Below, one piece after another: positions 51,388-59,278 of a stretch of 64,000 nt of DNA. A program made the position numbers and the translations under genes. The notes below the pieces were generated by a model. It saw only the letters and a program-made list of their open reading frames with translations. It was not told where the DNA came from and searched no databases. The stretch lies in assembly GCF_048572895.1 (NCBI RefSeq), contig NZ_CP183878.1, forward strand, positions 3,410,001 through 3,474,000, given 5' to 3'. The first letter of the stretch is position 1. Every line of letters begins with the position of its first letter. The stretch is from Psychrobacillus sp048572895. Lineage in GTDB: Bacteria > Bacillota > Bacilli > Bacillales_A > Planococcaceae.

Positions 51388-52371
51388 TTATGTAGACTCG
51401 CGAATGACTAATTCATGATTTAATATGACATTGTCCACTTCCTCCCCTTTAATTTTATCGATTAACATTTCCGCCGCCACCGTCCCCATCCTGTACATAG
51501 GCTGAGCAATCGTTGTGAGCGTAGGGTTTGTCATACTAGAAAAGTCAATTTTGTCAAAGCCTATTACTGCTATATCATTAGGTACATGCAATCCTGACGC
51601 ATTTATTTCTTTAAGTGCTCCGATTGCCAAAAGGTCTGATACCGCAAATATTGCTGTCGGTCGATCCTGTATAGCTAATATCTTTTTCATAGCCTGTTGT
51701 CCATGTTCAAATCCTAGATGCTTTGTATAAATAATATAATCATTGTTAAAAGATATACCATGTTCTTCTAATGCTCGGCGATAACCCATTTCTCTCTGCC
51801 TCGCATATAAAAACTTTTCATCCGAATTCATTAGACCAATTTTTTTATGACCAATTTGTATCAAATGCTTGACCGCTCGATAAGAGGCTTCTTCATTATC
51901 TATCGATACGTATGGAATACCACTATCAACGTGATATTCACTACATTGAATAATAGAATACTTTTCTGCTAACTCTTTTAATGTTTCGATATTAACTGCT
52001 GGATCCATAGAAATAATTCCATCCGCCATCTTTTTCTTAACAAGATCAAAGTAAATATTTTCTTTTTCCGGATTGGAATCAGTTTCACATAACAGAATAT
52101 TGTAATTCTGACTATGAGCCACATGTTCAATCCCTTTAATAATTTCTAAATAAAAAGGATTGGAAATGCTCGGAATTAAAATTAATAAAATTCTACTTTC
52201 TGAATTTCTTAAATTCCTCCCTAACATACTCGGCTCATAATTTAAGTTTTTTATAGCCTCTTCTACTTTAATTCGTGTTTTTGATGATACTGTATTTTGT
52301 CCATTTAATACCCTTGATACTGTGGCTACTGATACCCCTGCTTGTTTAGCCACCTGCTGGATGTTTGTCAT
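51388..52371 (-). CDS. LacI-family transcriptional repressor
   Basis: A 327-residue repressor. The helix-turn-helix NIQQVAKQAGVSVATVSRVL and hinge helix are at the N-terminus, followed by a sugar-binding domain like that of the receptor. It sits between the ABC operon and the divergent isomerase gene. Matching operators occur before each of the three transcription units, so it probably represses all of them, including itself. Confidence 0.92.
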   Translation of the reverse strand: MTNIQQVAKQAGVSVATVSRVLNGQNTVSSKTRIKVEEAIKNLNYEPSMLGRNLRNSESRILLILIPSISNPFYLEIIKGIEHVAHSQNYNILLCETDSNPEKENIYFDLVKKKMADGIISMDPAVNIETLKELAEKYSIIQCSEYHVDSGIPYVSIDNEEASYRAVKHLIQIGHKKIGLMNSDEKFLYARQREMGYRRALEEHGISFNNDYIIYTKHLGFEHGQQAMKKILAIQDRPTAIFAVSDLLAIGALKEINASGLHVPNDIAVIGFDKIDFSSMTNPTLTTIAQPMYRMGTVAAEMLIDKIKGEEVDNVILNHELVIREST

Positions 52372-52410
52372 CTTTGTAGTCTCACTTTCTAGGATTTCAT
52401 AATAAAAAAA

Positions 52411-52424
52411 TGAAATCGTTTACA
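52411..52424. promoter_or_regulatory. LacI-family operator 2
   Basis: TGAAATCGTTTACA lies 40 bases upstream of the lacI-type gene; it differs from operator 1 at three positions. It also resembles cre, so CcpA may compete. Confidence 0.62.
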
Positions 52425-52514
52425 TTTATATACTATTATATTCTGAATTATGCGTCAATTTTTATTTTTTACAAGGAAAAACTATTGATTTACTTGAAGA
52501 TTTTATATATGTTA

Positions 52515-52533
52515 TATAATGTAATGGTTTACA
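52515..52533 (+). promoter_or_regulatory. Isomerase promoter -10 and LacI-family operator 3
   Basis: TATAAT ends at the first base of TGTAATGGTTTACA, so the operator covers the transcription start. The -35 region (TTGAAG, 15 bases away) is weak. Confidence 0.62.
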
Positions 52534-52570
52534 TAACAGTATATTCTGATAAATATAGGGGGTTATTTCA

Positions 52571-53539
52571 TTGAAATTAGGTGTGTTTACGGTACTCTTC
52601 TCTGATAAAAGTTTTGAAGATATGTTAAGCTATGTTTCTTCTAAAGGTATAGAAGCAATTGAATTAGGTACAGGGGGATTTCCCGGCGATGCTCACTGTA
52701 AATTAGATGAATTGCTAAATGATGAAACGAAATTGCAGAGCTTTAAGCAAAAGATCAGTGATAACGGATTAATCATCAGTGCTCTAAGCTGCCATTCAAA
52801 CCCATTGCATCCACAGAAAAAAATTGCAGAGCCTGCTGATGAATTATTTGTAAAAACTATGCATCTTGCATCCAAACTAGGTGTGCCCGTAGTAAATACA
52901 TTTTCGGGATGTCCGGGAGATCACGAAAATGCCCTTTATCCAAACTGGCCGGTAGCCCCTTGGCCCCATGATTTCCAAGAAGTATTAAAATGGCAATGGG
53001 AAGAAAAACTAATCCCATACTGGAAAGAGAAAAATGATTTAGCACAATCACTTAACGTAAAGATTGGATTAGAACTACATGGAGGATTCTCTGTACATAC
53101 TCCTGCTACGCTATTGCGATTAAGAGAAGCCTGTGGACCTATGATTGGAGCTAACCTTGACCCTAGCCATATGTGGTGGCAAGGAATTGACCCAATTGAA
53201 GCCATTAAAATACTTGGACGTGAAAATGCCATCCATCATTTCCATGCAAAGGATACAATTATCGATCAGCAAAATATGAACCGAAACGGCCTTACGGATA
53301 TGACCGACTACGGCAATATGCGTGACCGTGCATGGTATTTTAGATCCGTGGGTTTTGGACACGATCAAAAAACTTGGGCAGATATGATTAGTATTCTACG
53401 ATTATATGGGTATGATTATGTAGTAAGTATCGAACATGAGGATGGATTGATGTCAATCGAAGAGGGATTTACGAAAGCTGTAGAAAATTTAAAACCTGTT
53501 ATTGTGAAAGATTCAGTTACTCAGATGTGGTGGACGTAA
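52571..53539 (+). CDS. Sugar phosphate isomerase/epimerase (TIM barrel)
   Basis: A 322-residue xylose-isomerase-like TIM-barrel protein. Metal-binding acids and histidines are visible in LGLELHGGFSV-like (IGLELHGGFSVH), ANLDPSHMWW, HHFHAKDT and SIEHED. Similar to inosose isomerase/dehydratase IolI/IolE relatives. TTG start after GGGGG at eight bases. Works with the Gfo/Idh dehydrogenase encoded on the other strand in polyol breakdown. Confidence 0.88.
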   Translation: MKLGVFTVLFSDKSFEDMLSYVSSKGIEAIELGTGGFPGDAHCKLDELLNDETKLQSFKQKISDNGLIISALSCHSNPLHPQKKIAEPADELFVKTMHLASKLGVPVVNTFSGCPGDHENALYPNWPVAPWPHDFQEVLKWQWEEKLIPYWKEKNDLAQSLNVKIGLELHGGFSVHTPATLLRLREACGPMIGANLDPSHMWWQGIDPIEAIKILGRENAIHHFHAKDTIIDQQNMNRNGLTDMTDYGNMRDRAWYFRSVGFGHDQKTWADMISILRLYGYDYVVSIEHEDGLMSIEEGFTKAVENLKPVIVKDSVTQMWWT

Positions 53540-53556
53540 AGTCATAAAACGGGATG

Positions 53557-53628
53557 TTCCCTGTATAAGTGAAAGAAACAACTTAGACACTATTAAGAAG
53601 TGTTTTAAGTTGTGTCTTACATAGAGAA
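53557..53628. repeat. Palindromic intergenic element, copy E
   Basis: TTCCCTGTATAAG at the left and, on the other strand, TTCTCTATGTAAGACACA at the right. The core AACTTAGACACTATTAAGAA and GTGTTTTAAGTT forms an inner hairpin and matches copies D and F. Confidence 0.75.
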
Positions 53629-53637
53629 TTTCCTCTA

Positions 53638-53671
53638 AAAAAACGATTTCTCATTTGAAATCGTTTTTCGT
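53638..53671. terminator. Convergent terminator
   Basis: AAAAACGATTTC pairs with GAAATCGTTTTT, located between the isomerase gene and the small membrane protein gene and partly inside the latter's 3' end. Confidence 0.78.
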
Positions 53672-53857
53672 TGCTTTATCTGCTTTAATGCCTTTTGCTA
53701 AATAAATTATTAACATCACTGTTCCTGTAATGGCAACGACCATGCTGATCAAGAAGCCAGTAATCCATAGACCAAAATCCATTGTTAAATCTGCAAACAT
53801 AAAAATAGCGAGCATCACTGCACCTATAAACATTAGCACTGCTCCGGGTATTTTCAA
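53651..53857 (-). CDS. Small two-helix membrane protein
   Basis: A 68-residue protein with helices at about residues 4-24 and 31-52 and a charged lysine-rich tail. ATG with GGAGGTT upstream. No family recognised. Monocistronic with its own terminators on both sides. Confidence 0.68.
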   Translation of the reverse strand: MKIPGAVLMFIGAVMLAIFMFADLTMDFGLWITGFLISMVVAITGTVMLIIYLAKGIKADKATKNDFK

Positions 53858-53992
53858 TGGTGAACCTCCTCTAGCTGTAAAACGAAGATTTTATACTTCA
53901 CCTTATCTTACCGAACATGCGCGAGTTCTCGCAAGTAGTTAACAACTAGTCGCCTCATTCCGATTTTCATATTTATGAAGTACAGAGCGATA

Positions 53993-54036
53993 AAAAAAGC
54001 AGAGGAAAGTGATATAATCATTTCCCTCTGTTTTTG
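53993..54036 (-). terminator. Terminator of the Cmo/Tcy operon
   Basis: CAGAGGGAAA pairs with TTTCCTCTG and is followed on the minus strand by CTTTTTTTATC. It ends the operon after the flavin reductase gene. Confidence 0.82.
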
Positions 54037-54059
54037 TAGCTATTCAATTAATTTAGACC

Positions 54060-54596
54060 TTATACTTTCGCTACTTTTTTATAAAACTCCTCTGGAATAG
54101 CTCCAAAATTTCGTTTGTGGTAAAGCAATGGATTTTTATCTTCATTAGTGATGTGAATAACTTTTCCGATGAAAATAATATGATCACCTGCATCAATTTT
54201 GTTATATACCTCGCACTCCAGCTGTGAAAGTGCCGCTGGGAATACAGGTAATTGGTGTGCGGACTCTTCCCATTCACATTGACCGAAGCGATCCGCTACT
54301 TTCGAAGCAAAAAGACTACATAAGTTTTCTTGATCGTCCGCTAAAATATTTATAGCAAATTTACTTGTTTGTATAAATGCGTCGTATAGGCTTGATTTTT
54401 TATCGAGTGACCATAAAATGAGTAAAGGGTCAATCGAAACAGATGCAAATGAATTTGCCGTTAATCCTACTGGCTTATTTTTTTCATCAAAAGTCGTAAT
54501 AACTGTTACTCCAGTTGGATAATTTCCTAATGCTTTTTTGAACTCTACTTGTGAAATGGTCTCCACTTCCCATTCTTTTAGATTTTGACAAAACAT
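54060..54596 (-). CDS. Flavin reductase family protein
   Basis: About 168-178 residues of the flavin reductase-like FMN-binding split barrel: ALGNYPTGVTVITT, GLTANSFASVSIDP and DAGDHIIFIGKV are the family landmarks. It would supply reduced FMN to the two luciferase-type monooxygenases of the same operon. The ATG used has no ribosome binding site; a GTG ten codons later would fit the family length better. Last gene of the operon. Confidence 0.85.
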   Translation of the reverse strand: MFCQNLKEWEVETISQVEFKKALGNYPTGVTVITTFDEKNKPVGLTANSFASVSIDPLLILWSLDKKSSLYDAFIQTSKFAINILADDQENLCSLFASKVADRFGQCEWEESAHQLPVFPAALSQLECEVYNKIDAGDHIIFIGKVIHITNEDKNPLLYHKRNFGAIPEEFYKKVAKV

Positions 54597-54620
54597 GTAC
54601 TCGTGAACGAGCAGGTTAGA

Positions 54621-55127
54621 TTATAGCTCCAAACGAAAACATTTTACATGGACATTTTCTGCATGAAAATCTTTTGATTCATCCCTTTTAAAGCCAAACC
54701 ATTCATATAAACGAACTGCGTTTTTCATAGTGTCGCTAGAATGCAAATATAAATAATCGGCACCCTTCGACTTTGCATAGCGTACGCTTTCTTTAAGTAA
54801 TGCCTGTGCAATACCTTTGCCTCTTGCGTCTGGACTCACTGCCAGTAATCGAATAATTGGATTGGTTATTTCTATAGAAGTATTCTGATAAGCTGCAACT
54901 GCGTTTTCGAATAGCTGTAAGGAACCTAAGATTTTCTCTCCACTTTTTGCGACTAATACTTGATCGATATTCGGATTCTCTAGTGAAGCTTTTATACTCC
55001 TAACATATTCTTGCCAACCTTCAGGACTAAAATCATTCGCATACTGCTCATAGCTTTCCAGCAGCAACTGAATTACAGCATCTTTTTCAGTTAACTGCAA
55101 TTTATCAATTTCAATAACACTAGCCAT
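54621..55127 (-). CDS. GNAT acetyltransferase, YtmI/SnaA-like
   Basis: A 168-residue single-domain GNAT. RLLAVSPDARGKGIAQALL is the acetyl-CoA loop. Start at the ATG seven bases after GGGAGGGG; the longer ORF extends 38 codons into intergenic DNA. It is a close paralogue of the next gene upstream. In the B. subtilis ytm operon the GNAT enzyme N-acetylates S-modified cysteines before C-S cleavage, so the same role is expected. Confidence 0.88.
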   Translation of the reverse strand: MASVIEIDKLQLTEKDAVIQLLLESYEQYANDFSPEGWQEYVRSIKASLENPNIDQVLVAKSGEKILGSLQLFENAVAAYQNTSIEITNPIIRLLAVSPDARGKGIAQALLKESVRYAKSKGADYLYLHSSDTMKNAVRLYEWFGFKRDESKDFHAENVHVKCFRLEL

Positions 55128-55267
55128 GTAATTTCCCCTCCCAAATAAGTCCCTTACGTTAGCTGTTAATACTAAGGCTGGTTGCTCTATTTCCCAAATA
55201 GCATTTGGTGTCCATAAACCTGATAGTGATAAAGTTTTCACCTATAATAATTTTTATTTCGAATCAG

Positions 55268-55777
55268 TTATAAATCATATCTATAGCACTTTACAGTAAA
55301 GTTTAATTTATTGAACTCCTTAGAAGTATCACGCTTAAATCCTAACCATTCATATAAACGAATAGCATCTGCCATCTTATCAGTCGAATGCAAGTAGATA
55401 TGCATCGCTCCTTTTTCACGAGCATAGCTAATACTTTCTCTTAACAATGCTTGAGCAATACCTTTCCCTCTCGCTGATGGGCTTACAGCAAGCATGCGTA
55501 TAATAGGAGAAAAAATCTCTAAATCTGGTTTGTTATAGGCAGTCTCTGAATCTGTGAATAACTGCAAGCTCCCTAAAATTTCTTCGCCTTCTCTTGCAAC
55601 TAGAATCCTATCTACGAATGGATTATGTACGGACTCCTTCAAACTCTCTGCATAGTCCAGCCAATCTTGAATATTCTCATACGACTCCTGATACTCTGAA
55701 TAACTTTCTACAATTAACTGGCTAACTTGATCCATTTCCTCTACTCGTATGGAACCAATAGTAATTACACTTTCCAC
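55268..55777 (-). CDS. GNAT acetyltransferase, YtmI/SnaA-like
   Basis: A 169-residue GNAT with RMLAVSPSARGKGIAQALL as the acetyl-CoA loop; more than half of its residues match the next gene downstream, so the pair arose by tandem duplication. GTG start after AAGGAGG. Placed after the Tcy permease genes. Two acetyltransferases may widen the range of S-substituted cysteines handled. Confidence 0.88.
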   Translation of the reverse strand: MESVITIGSIRVEEMDQVSQLIVESYSEYQESYENIQDWLDYAESLKESVHNPFVDRILVAREGEEILGSLQLFTDSETAYNKPDLEIFSPIIRMLAVSPSARGKGIAQALLRESISYAREKGAMHIYLHSTDKMADAIRLYEWLGFKRDTSKEFNKLNFTVKCYRYDL

Positions 55778-55811
55778 TTAACAAAACCTCCTTAGGCTTT
55801 AGCTCTTATTA

Positions 55812-56522
55812 CTAAGCAACTCCGCCCTTACTAAATTCCTTCACTCTTTTTTCAATAAGGTGAGAAACTCCTTCAATAATAACTGAAAGACCCCAATATA
55901 TTAATCCTGCGGCTATAAAAGATTCTAAGAATTTTAAATTAGAGGATGCCACGATATTAGCTGTTCCAGTTAGTTCTTTTTGAGAAACTAGAAAAGCAAT
56001 GGACGTCAAATGTAAAAATCCAACCGAAATATTCGTTAAATTAGGTATCGATTTAGCTAAAGCTTGAGGAAAGAGAATCCGTTTCATCGCTTGAAAAGTA
56101 CTCATACCAATAGAGTAAGCAGCCTCCATTTGCCCTTTTTCCACACTTGAAATACCTGAGCGAATAATTTCAGATAAATACGCTCCTGCTGTAAGTGATA
56201 ATGCAAATAACACAAAAACCATAATAGGAATCGAACTCGTTTGAAATGATATATTAAGGGAAACAAAAATCCTGTCTAGTAACAAAGGTATACCAAAATA
56301 AATTAACATAATATGCATGATGGCAGGTGTTCCACGAAAAAATGATACATATCCATTGGCAATTGAATTTAAACCCTTCACTTTGTACTCCCTTATTAAC
56401 ATAACTGCTAATCCTATAAAGAAACCAATTACAACGGGAACAATAGCTAACACTAATGTTAATGGGATTGCTTTTGTTATCTCTTTGAAAGCCACCCATA
56501 TAAATGGAATATCAATTACCAT
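55812..56522 (-). CDS. tcyM: Cystine/amino-acid ABC permease (TcyM-like)
   Basis: A 236-residue His/Glu/Gln-type permease with five hydrophobic helices. SFFRGTPAIMHIMLIYFGIP and SGISSVEKGQMEAAYSIGMS are the family loops. Start at the ATG eight bases after AAGGGGG. Pairs with the permease just upstream. By position it corresponds to one of TcyL/TcyM of the B. subtilis ytm operon; which one is not distinguishable. Confidence 0.87.
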   Translation of the reverse strand: MVIDIPFIWVAFKEITKAIPLTLVLAIVPVVIGFFIGLAVMLIREYKVKGLNSIANGYVSFFRGTPAIMHIMLIYFGIPLLLDRIFVSLNISFQTSSIPIMVFVLFALSLTAGAYLSEIIRSGISSVEKGQMEAAYSIGMSTFQAMKRILFPQALAKSIPNLTNISVGFLHLTSIAFLVSQKELTGTANIVASSNLKFLESFIAAGLIYWGLSVIIEGVSHLIEKRVKEFSKGGVA

Positions 56523-56541
56523 AGTTGTTACCCCCTTACGA

Positions 56542-57246
56542 TCAAGCAACCGATGAATCTATTCCTTGATAACGATTTGTATATTTCTCAAATACTCTAA
56601 AGCCTTTTTCTAGTATTAATACAATAACGTAATAGATCACAGATAAAGCAATATATACTTCTAAGGCATGAGCAGTGGATGCTATTAATGTTTCGCCTCT
56701 GCCCATCATGTCCATAATTCCAATCGTAAAAGCCAAAGAAGTATCTTTCAATGATCCTATGACAGTGTTTGCGATATTTGGAAATGCTACTCTAATAGCC
56801 TGCGGAAATATTATTCGGGTAAAGTTATGAAATGGAGTCATCCCAATTGAATACGCTGCCTCTGTTTGCCCATATTCTACAGCATTAATAGCACCACGGA
56901 ATATTTCTGCAAATATTGCTCCATTACTTATTGAATACGTAATAATAACAAAGAAAAAAGCATCCATTCTTGTAATATCAATATAGATTAATGATAATAA
57001 AGCAGGTAGTCCGTAGTACACGAGGAACAGCTGAATAATAATGGGTGTTCCTCTTATAAATGATATATATACGGTAACTATTTGCTTTAAAATTGGAATA
57101 TTAAACAACTTCGGGATAGCTGCTCCTATACCGATTATTACTCCAAACAGAATAGATACACCTAAGATCTCTAGCGTCACGCCAAGATATTTTAATAATG
57201 TCGGGATAAATTCCAATATTAAAGAAGGGTCAAATACCTTTCCCAT
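56542..57246 (-). CDS. tcyL: Cystine/amino-acid ABC permease (TcyL-like)
   Basis: A 234-residue amino-acid permease: SFIRGTPIIIQLFLVYYGLP and GAINAVEYGQTEAAYSIGMT match the class. AGGAGGGTAATAGGT precedes the ATG. The first codons of this gene also exist as a vestige between the two upstream receptor genes, recording the duplication that created the second receptor. Confidence 0.87.
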   Translation of the reverse strand: MGKVFDPSLILEFIPTLLKYLGVTLEILGVSILFGVIIGIGAAIPKLFNIPILKQIVTVYISFIRGTPIIIQLFLVYYGLPALLSLIYIDITRMDAFFFVIITYSISNGAIFAEIFRGAINAVEYGQTEAAYSIGMTPFHNFTRIIFPQAIRVAFPNIANTVIGSLKDTSLAFTIGIMDMMGRGETLIASTAHALEVYIALSVIYYVIVLILEKGFRVFEKYTNRYQGIDSSVA

Positions 57247-57264
57247 ACCTATTACCCTCCTTGT

Positions 57265-58062
57265 TTAAAATTCAACTGAGTAGTCAGCTCCTAGCCATTT
57301 TTTACTCAGTTCACTTACTACTCCTTCTTCTTTCAGTTCGATCAATACTTCATCTATTCGATTAGAAAGAGTTGTACTGTCCTTTTGTAGTAAAAAAAAC
57401 ACCTCTGAATTTAAAAGCGATTCACCAACAATCTTTTGCTGTGCATCAGCATATTTATTGTTGAAATCTACCGCGAAAGGAGTGGAAATGGTTGCATCAA
57501 CTCGACCAGTACGAAGCTGGTTATTAATATCAGTTGTACTATATAGAATTTCTGCTCCTAGTTTATGCTCTTTGTTATAGTTTTCCATAAATAATGCAGG
57601 GTTACTAGTAGCCGATACTGCTACCTTTTTACTAGCCAAATCATCAATTGATTTAATATTATTGTTATTTTCATTCACTACAATATGTAATGGGAAAATA
57701 TTATAGGGTTCTTCGTTAAACAAGAACTTCTCTTTGCGTTCTTCATTTACCGCCATTTGATGTGCAATAAAATCGATTTTATTTGTCTCTAAACTTAATA
57801 AAAGGTTAGTAAAGTCCATCGTTTTAAATTCAAATTCATATTCCTCTAGCTTTTCATCAATGGCGCGTACTAATTCCACATCGTAGCCTGTTAAATTTCC
57901 GTTTTCATCTATGAAACAGATACTAGGAAATTGTGTACCTGTACCCACAATTATTTTTTGTACAGCAGTATTGTCAGTTGATTTAGATTGCACTGCGTTA
58001 GAGGAACACGCTCCTAATAAGCCCCCCACTAAGACTAATGAAACTAGTAATATTTTTTTCAA
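57265..58062 (-). CDS. Amino-acid-binding lipoprotein (TcyJ/K-like), copy 2
   Basis: A 265-residue family-3 solute-binding protein. Lipobox LLGAC, then IIVGTGTQFPSICFIDENGN, TGYDVELVRAIDEKL and the GRVDATISTPFA hinge. TTG start with GGAGG seven bases upstream. It is highly similar to the receptor just upstream, and residue differences are concentrated in ligand-facing regions such as FNEEPYNIFPLH. TcyJ and TcyK are likewise a receptor pair in B. subtilis. Ligands there are cystine and sulfur-containing cysteine derivatives. Confidence 0.9.
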   Translation of the reverse strand: MKKILLVSLVLVGGLLGACSSNAVQSKSTDNTAVQKIIVGTGTQFPSICFIDENGNLTGYDVELVRAIDEKLEEYEFEFKTMDFTNLLLSLETNKIDFIAHQMAVNEERKEKFLFNEEPYNIFPLHIVVNENNNNIKSIDDLASKKVAVSATSNPALFMENYNKEHKLGAEILYSTTDINNQLRTGRVDATISTPFAVDFNNKYADAQQKIVGESLLNSEVFFLLQKDSTTLSNRIDEVLIELKEEGVVSELSKKWLGADYSVEF

Positions 58063-58121
58063 ATTGTATCCTCCATATTGTTAAATTCTAAAATTAAAGA
58101 AGGGTCAAATACTTTACCCAT
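58062..58121 (-). pseudogene. Vestigial start of the TcyL-like permease gene
   Basis: The sequence encodes MGKVFDPSLILEF, identical to the true permease N-terminus at 57246, then diverges into the next receptor's ribosome-binding region and stops. An upstream GGAGG-like site also persists. It is a junction scar of a tandem duplication. Confidence 0.8.
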
Positions 58122-58140
58122 AGCTTATTACCCTCCTTCT

Positions 58141-58938
58141 TTAGAATTCTACTGAGTAGTCTGCTCCAAGCCATTCTTCACTAAGTGCACTTACTACTCC
58201 TTCTTCTTTCAGCTCTATCAGTGCTTCATCGATGCGATCAGAAAGAGTTGTACTATCCTTTTGAAGTAAGAAAAATACATTAGAATTTAATAGTGATTCA
58301 CCAACAACTTTTTGTTGTGCATCTGCATATTTATTATTAAAGTCCGCCGCAAATGGTGTGGAAATAGTTGCATCCACTCGACCAGTACGAAGCTGGTTAT
58401 TAATATCAGTTGTACTATAAACAATTTCTGCTCCTAAATTATGCTCTTTGTTATACTTTTCTATAAATATTGCAGCATTACTAGTAGCAGTTGTCACTAT
58501 CTTCTTACCAGCTAAATCATCCAACGATTTAATATCATTATTATTTTCATTCACTACAATTTGTAATGGGAAAACATTATATGGTACTTTGTTAAACAAA
58601 AACTTCTCTTGACGTTCTTCATTTACTTCCATTTGATGAGCGACCAGATCAATTTTATTTGTCTCTAAACTTAGTAAAAGGTTTGTAAAGTCCATCGTTT
58701 TAAATTCAAATTCATATTCCTCTAGCTTTTCATCAATTGCGCGTACTAATTCCACATCGTATCCAGTTAATTTACCGTCTTCATCTATGAAACAAATATT
58801 AGGAAATTGTGTACCTGTTCCCACAATTATTTTTTTGACAGCTTTTTCACTTACTGATTTAGATTGTGCTATGTTAGAAGAACACGCTCCTAATAAGGCA
58901 ACCGCTACGACTAATATAACTAGTAATATTTTTTTCAA
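58141..58938 (-). CDS. Amino-acid-binding lipoprotein (TcyJ/K-like), copy 1
   Basis: A 265-residue family-3 receptor, lipobox LLGAC, with the same landmarks as its neighbour (IIVGTGTQFPNICFIDEDGK). TTG start after GGAGG. Follows the glutaredoxin-like gene. Expected to deliver S-modified cysteines or cystine to the TcyL/M permeases. Confidence 0.9.
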   Translation of the reverse strand: MKKILLVILVVAVALLGACSSNIAQSKSVSEKAVKKIIVGTGTQFPNICFIDEDGKLTGYDVELVRAIDEKLEEYEFEFKTMDFTNLLLSLETNKIDLVAHQMEVNEERQEKFLFNKVPYNVFPLQIVVNENNNDIKSLDDLAGKKIVTTATSNAAIFIEKYNKEHNLGAEIVYSTTDINNQLRTGRVDATISTPFAADFNNKYADAQQKVVGESLLNSNVFFLLQKDSTTLSDRIDEALIELKEEGVVSALSEEWLGADYSVEF

Positions 58939-58998
58939 GTTGTATCCTCCTTTTTTTATTAAACCTATAGTTTTAGTTGGTTTTAATAATAAAAAATT

Positions 58999-59262
58999 TT
59001 ACACATGCACACTTTCTAATGCCGCCTTAAGGTGTTCGAGCCCAACCTCTGTTATGCCTTCATACACATTATTTTTACCAATTTCCACAACTGGCACATG
59101 ACGAACTCCGTATTTAACATCAAGAATGTCACGATATTCATCGTGATTTGTTACATCTACTGTTTTGTACGCAATATTTTGTTCGGACAAATATTCTTTC
59201 ACTTCGTTGCAATAACTACATCCTTCTTTGGACCATACAACTACCGATATATGTTGTGCCAT
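58999..59262 (-). CDS. cmoI: Glutaredoxin-like protein (YtnI/CmoI-like)
   Basis: An 87-residue thioredoxin-fold protein with the redox motif CSYC at residues 15-18 and the cis-proline segment VRHVPVVEIG. In B. subtilis ytnI lies in the same operon position beside the monooxygenase genes. It could reduce a disulfide or sulfenate formed during dealkylation. Confidence 0.88.
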   Translation of the reverse strand: MAQHISVVVWSKEGCSYCNEVKEYLSEQNIAYKTVDVTNHDEYRDILDVKYGVRHVPVVEIGKNNVYEGITEVGLEHLKAALESVHV

Positions 59263-59278
59263 ATTTTTCCCTCCAATT

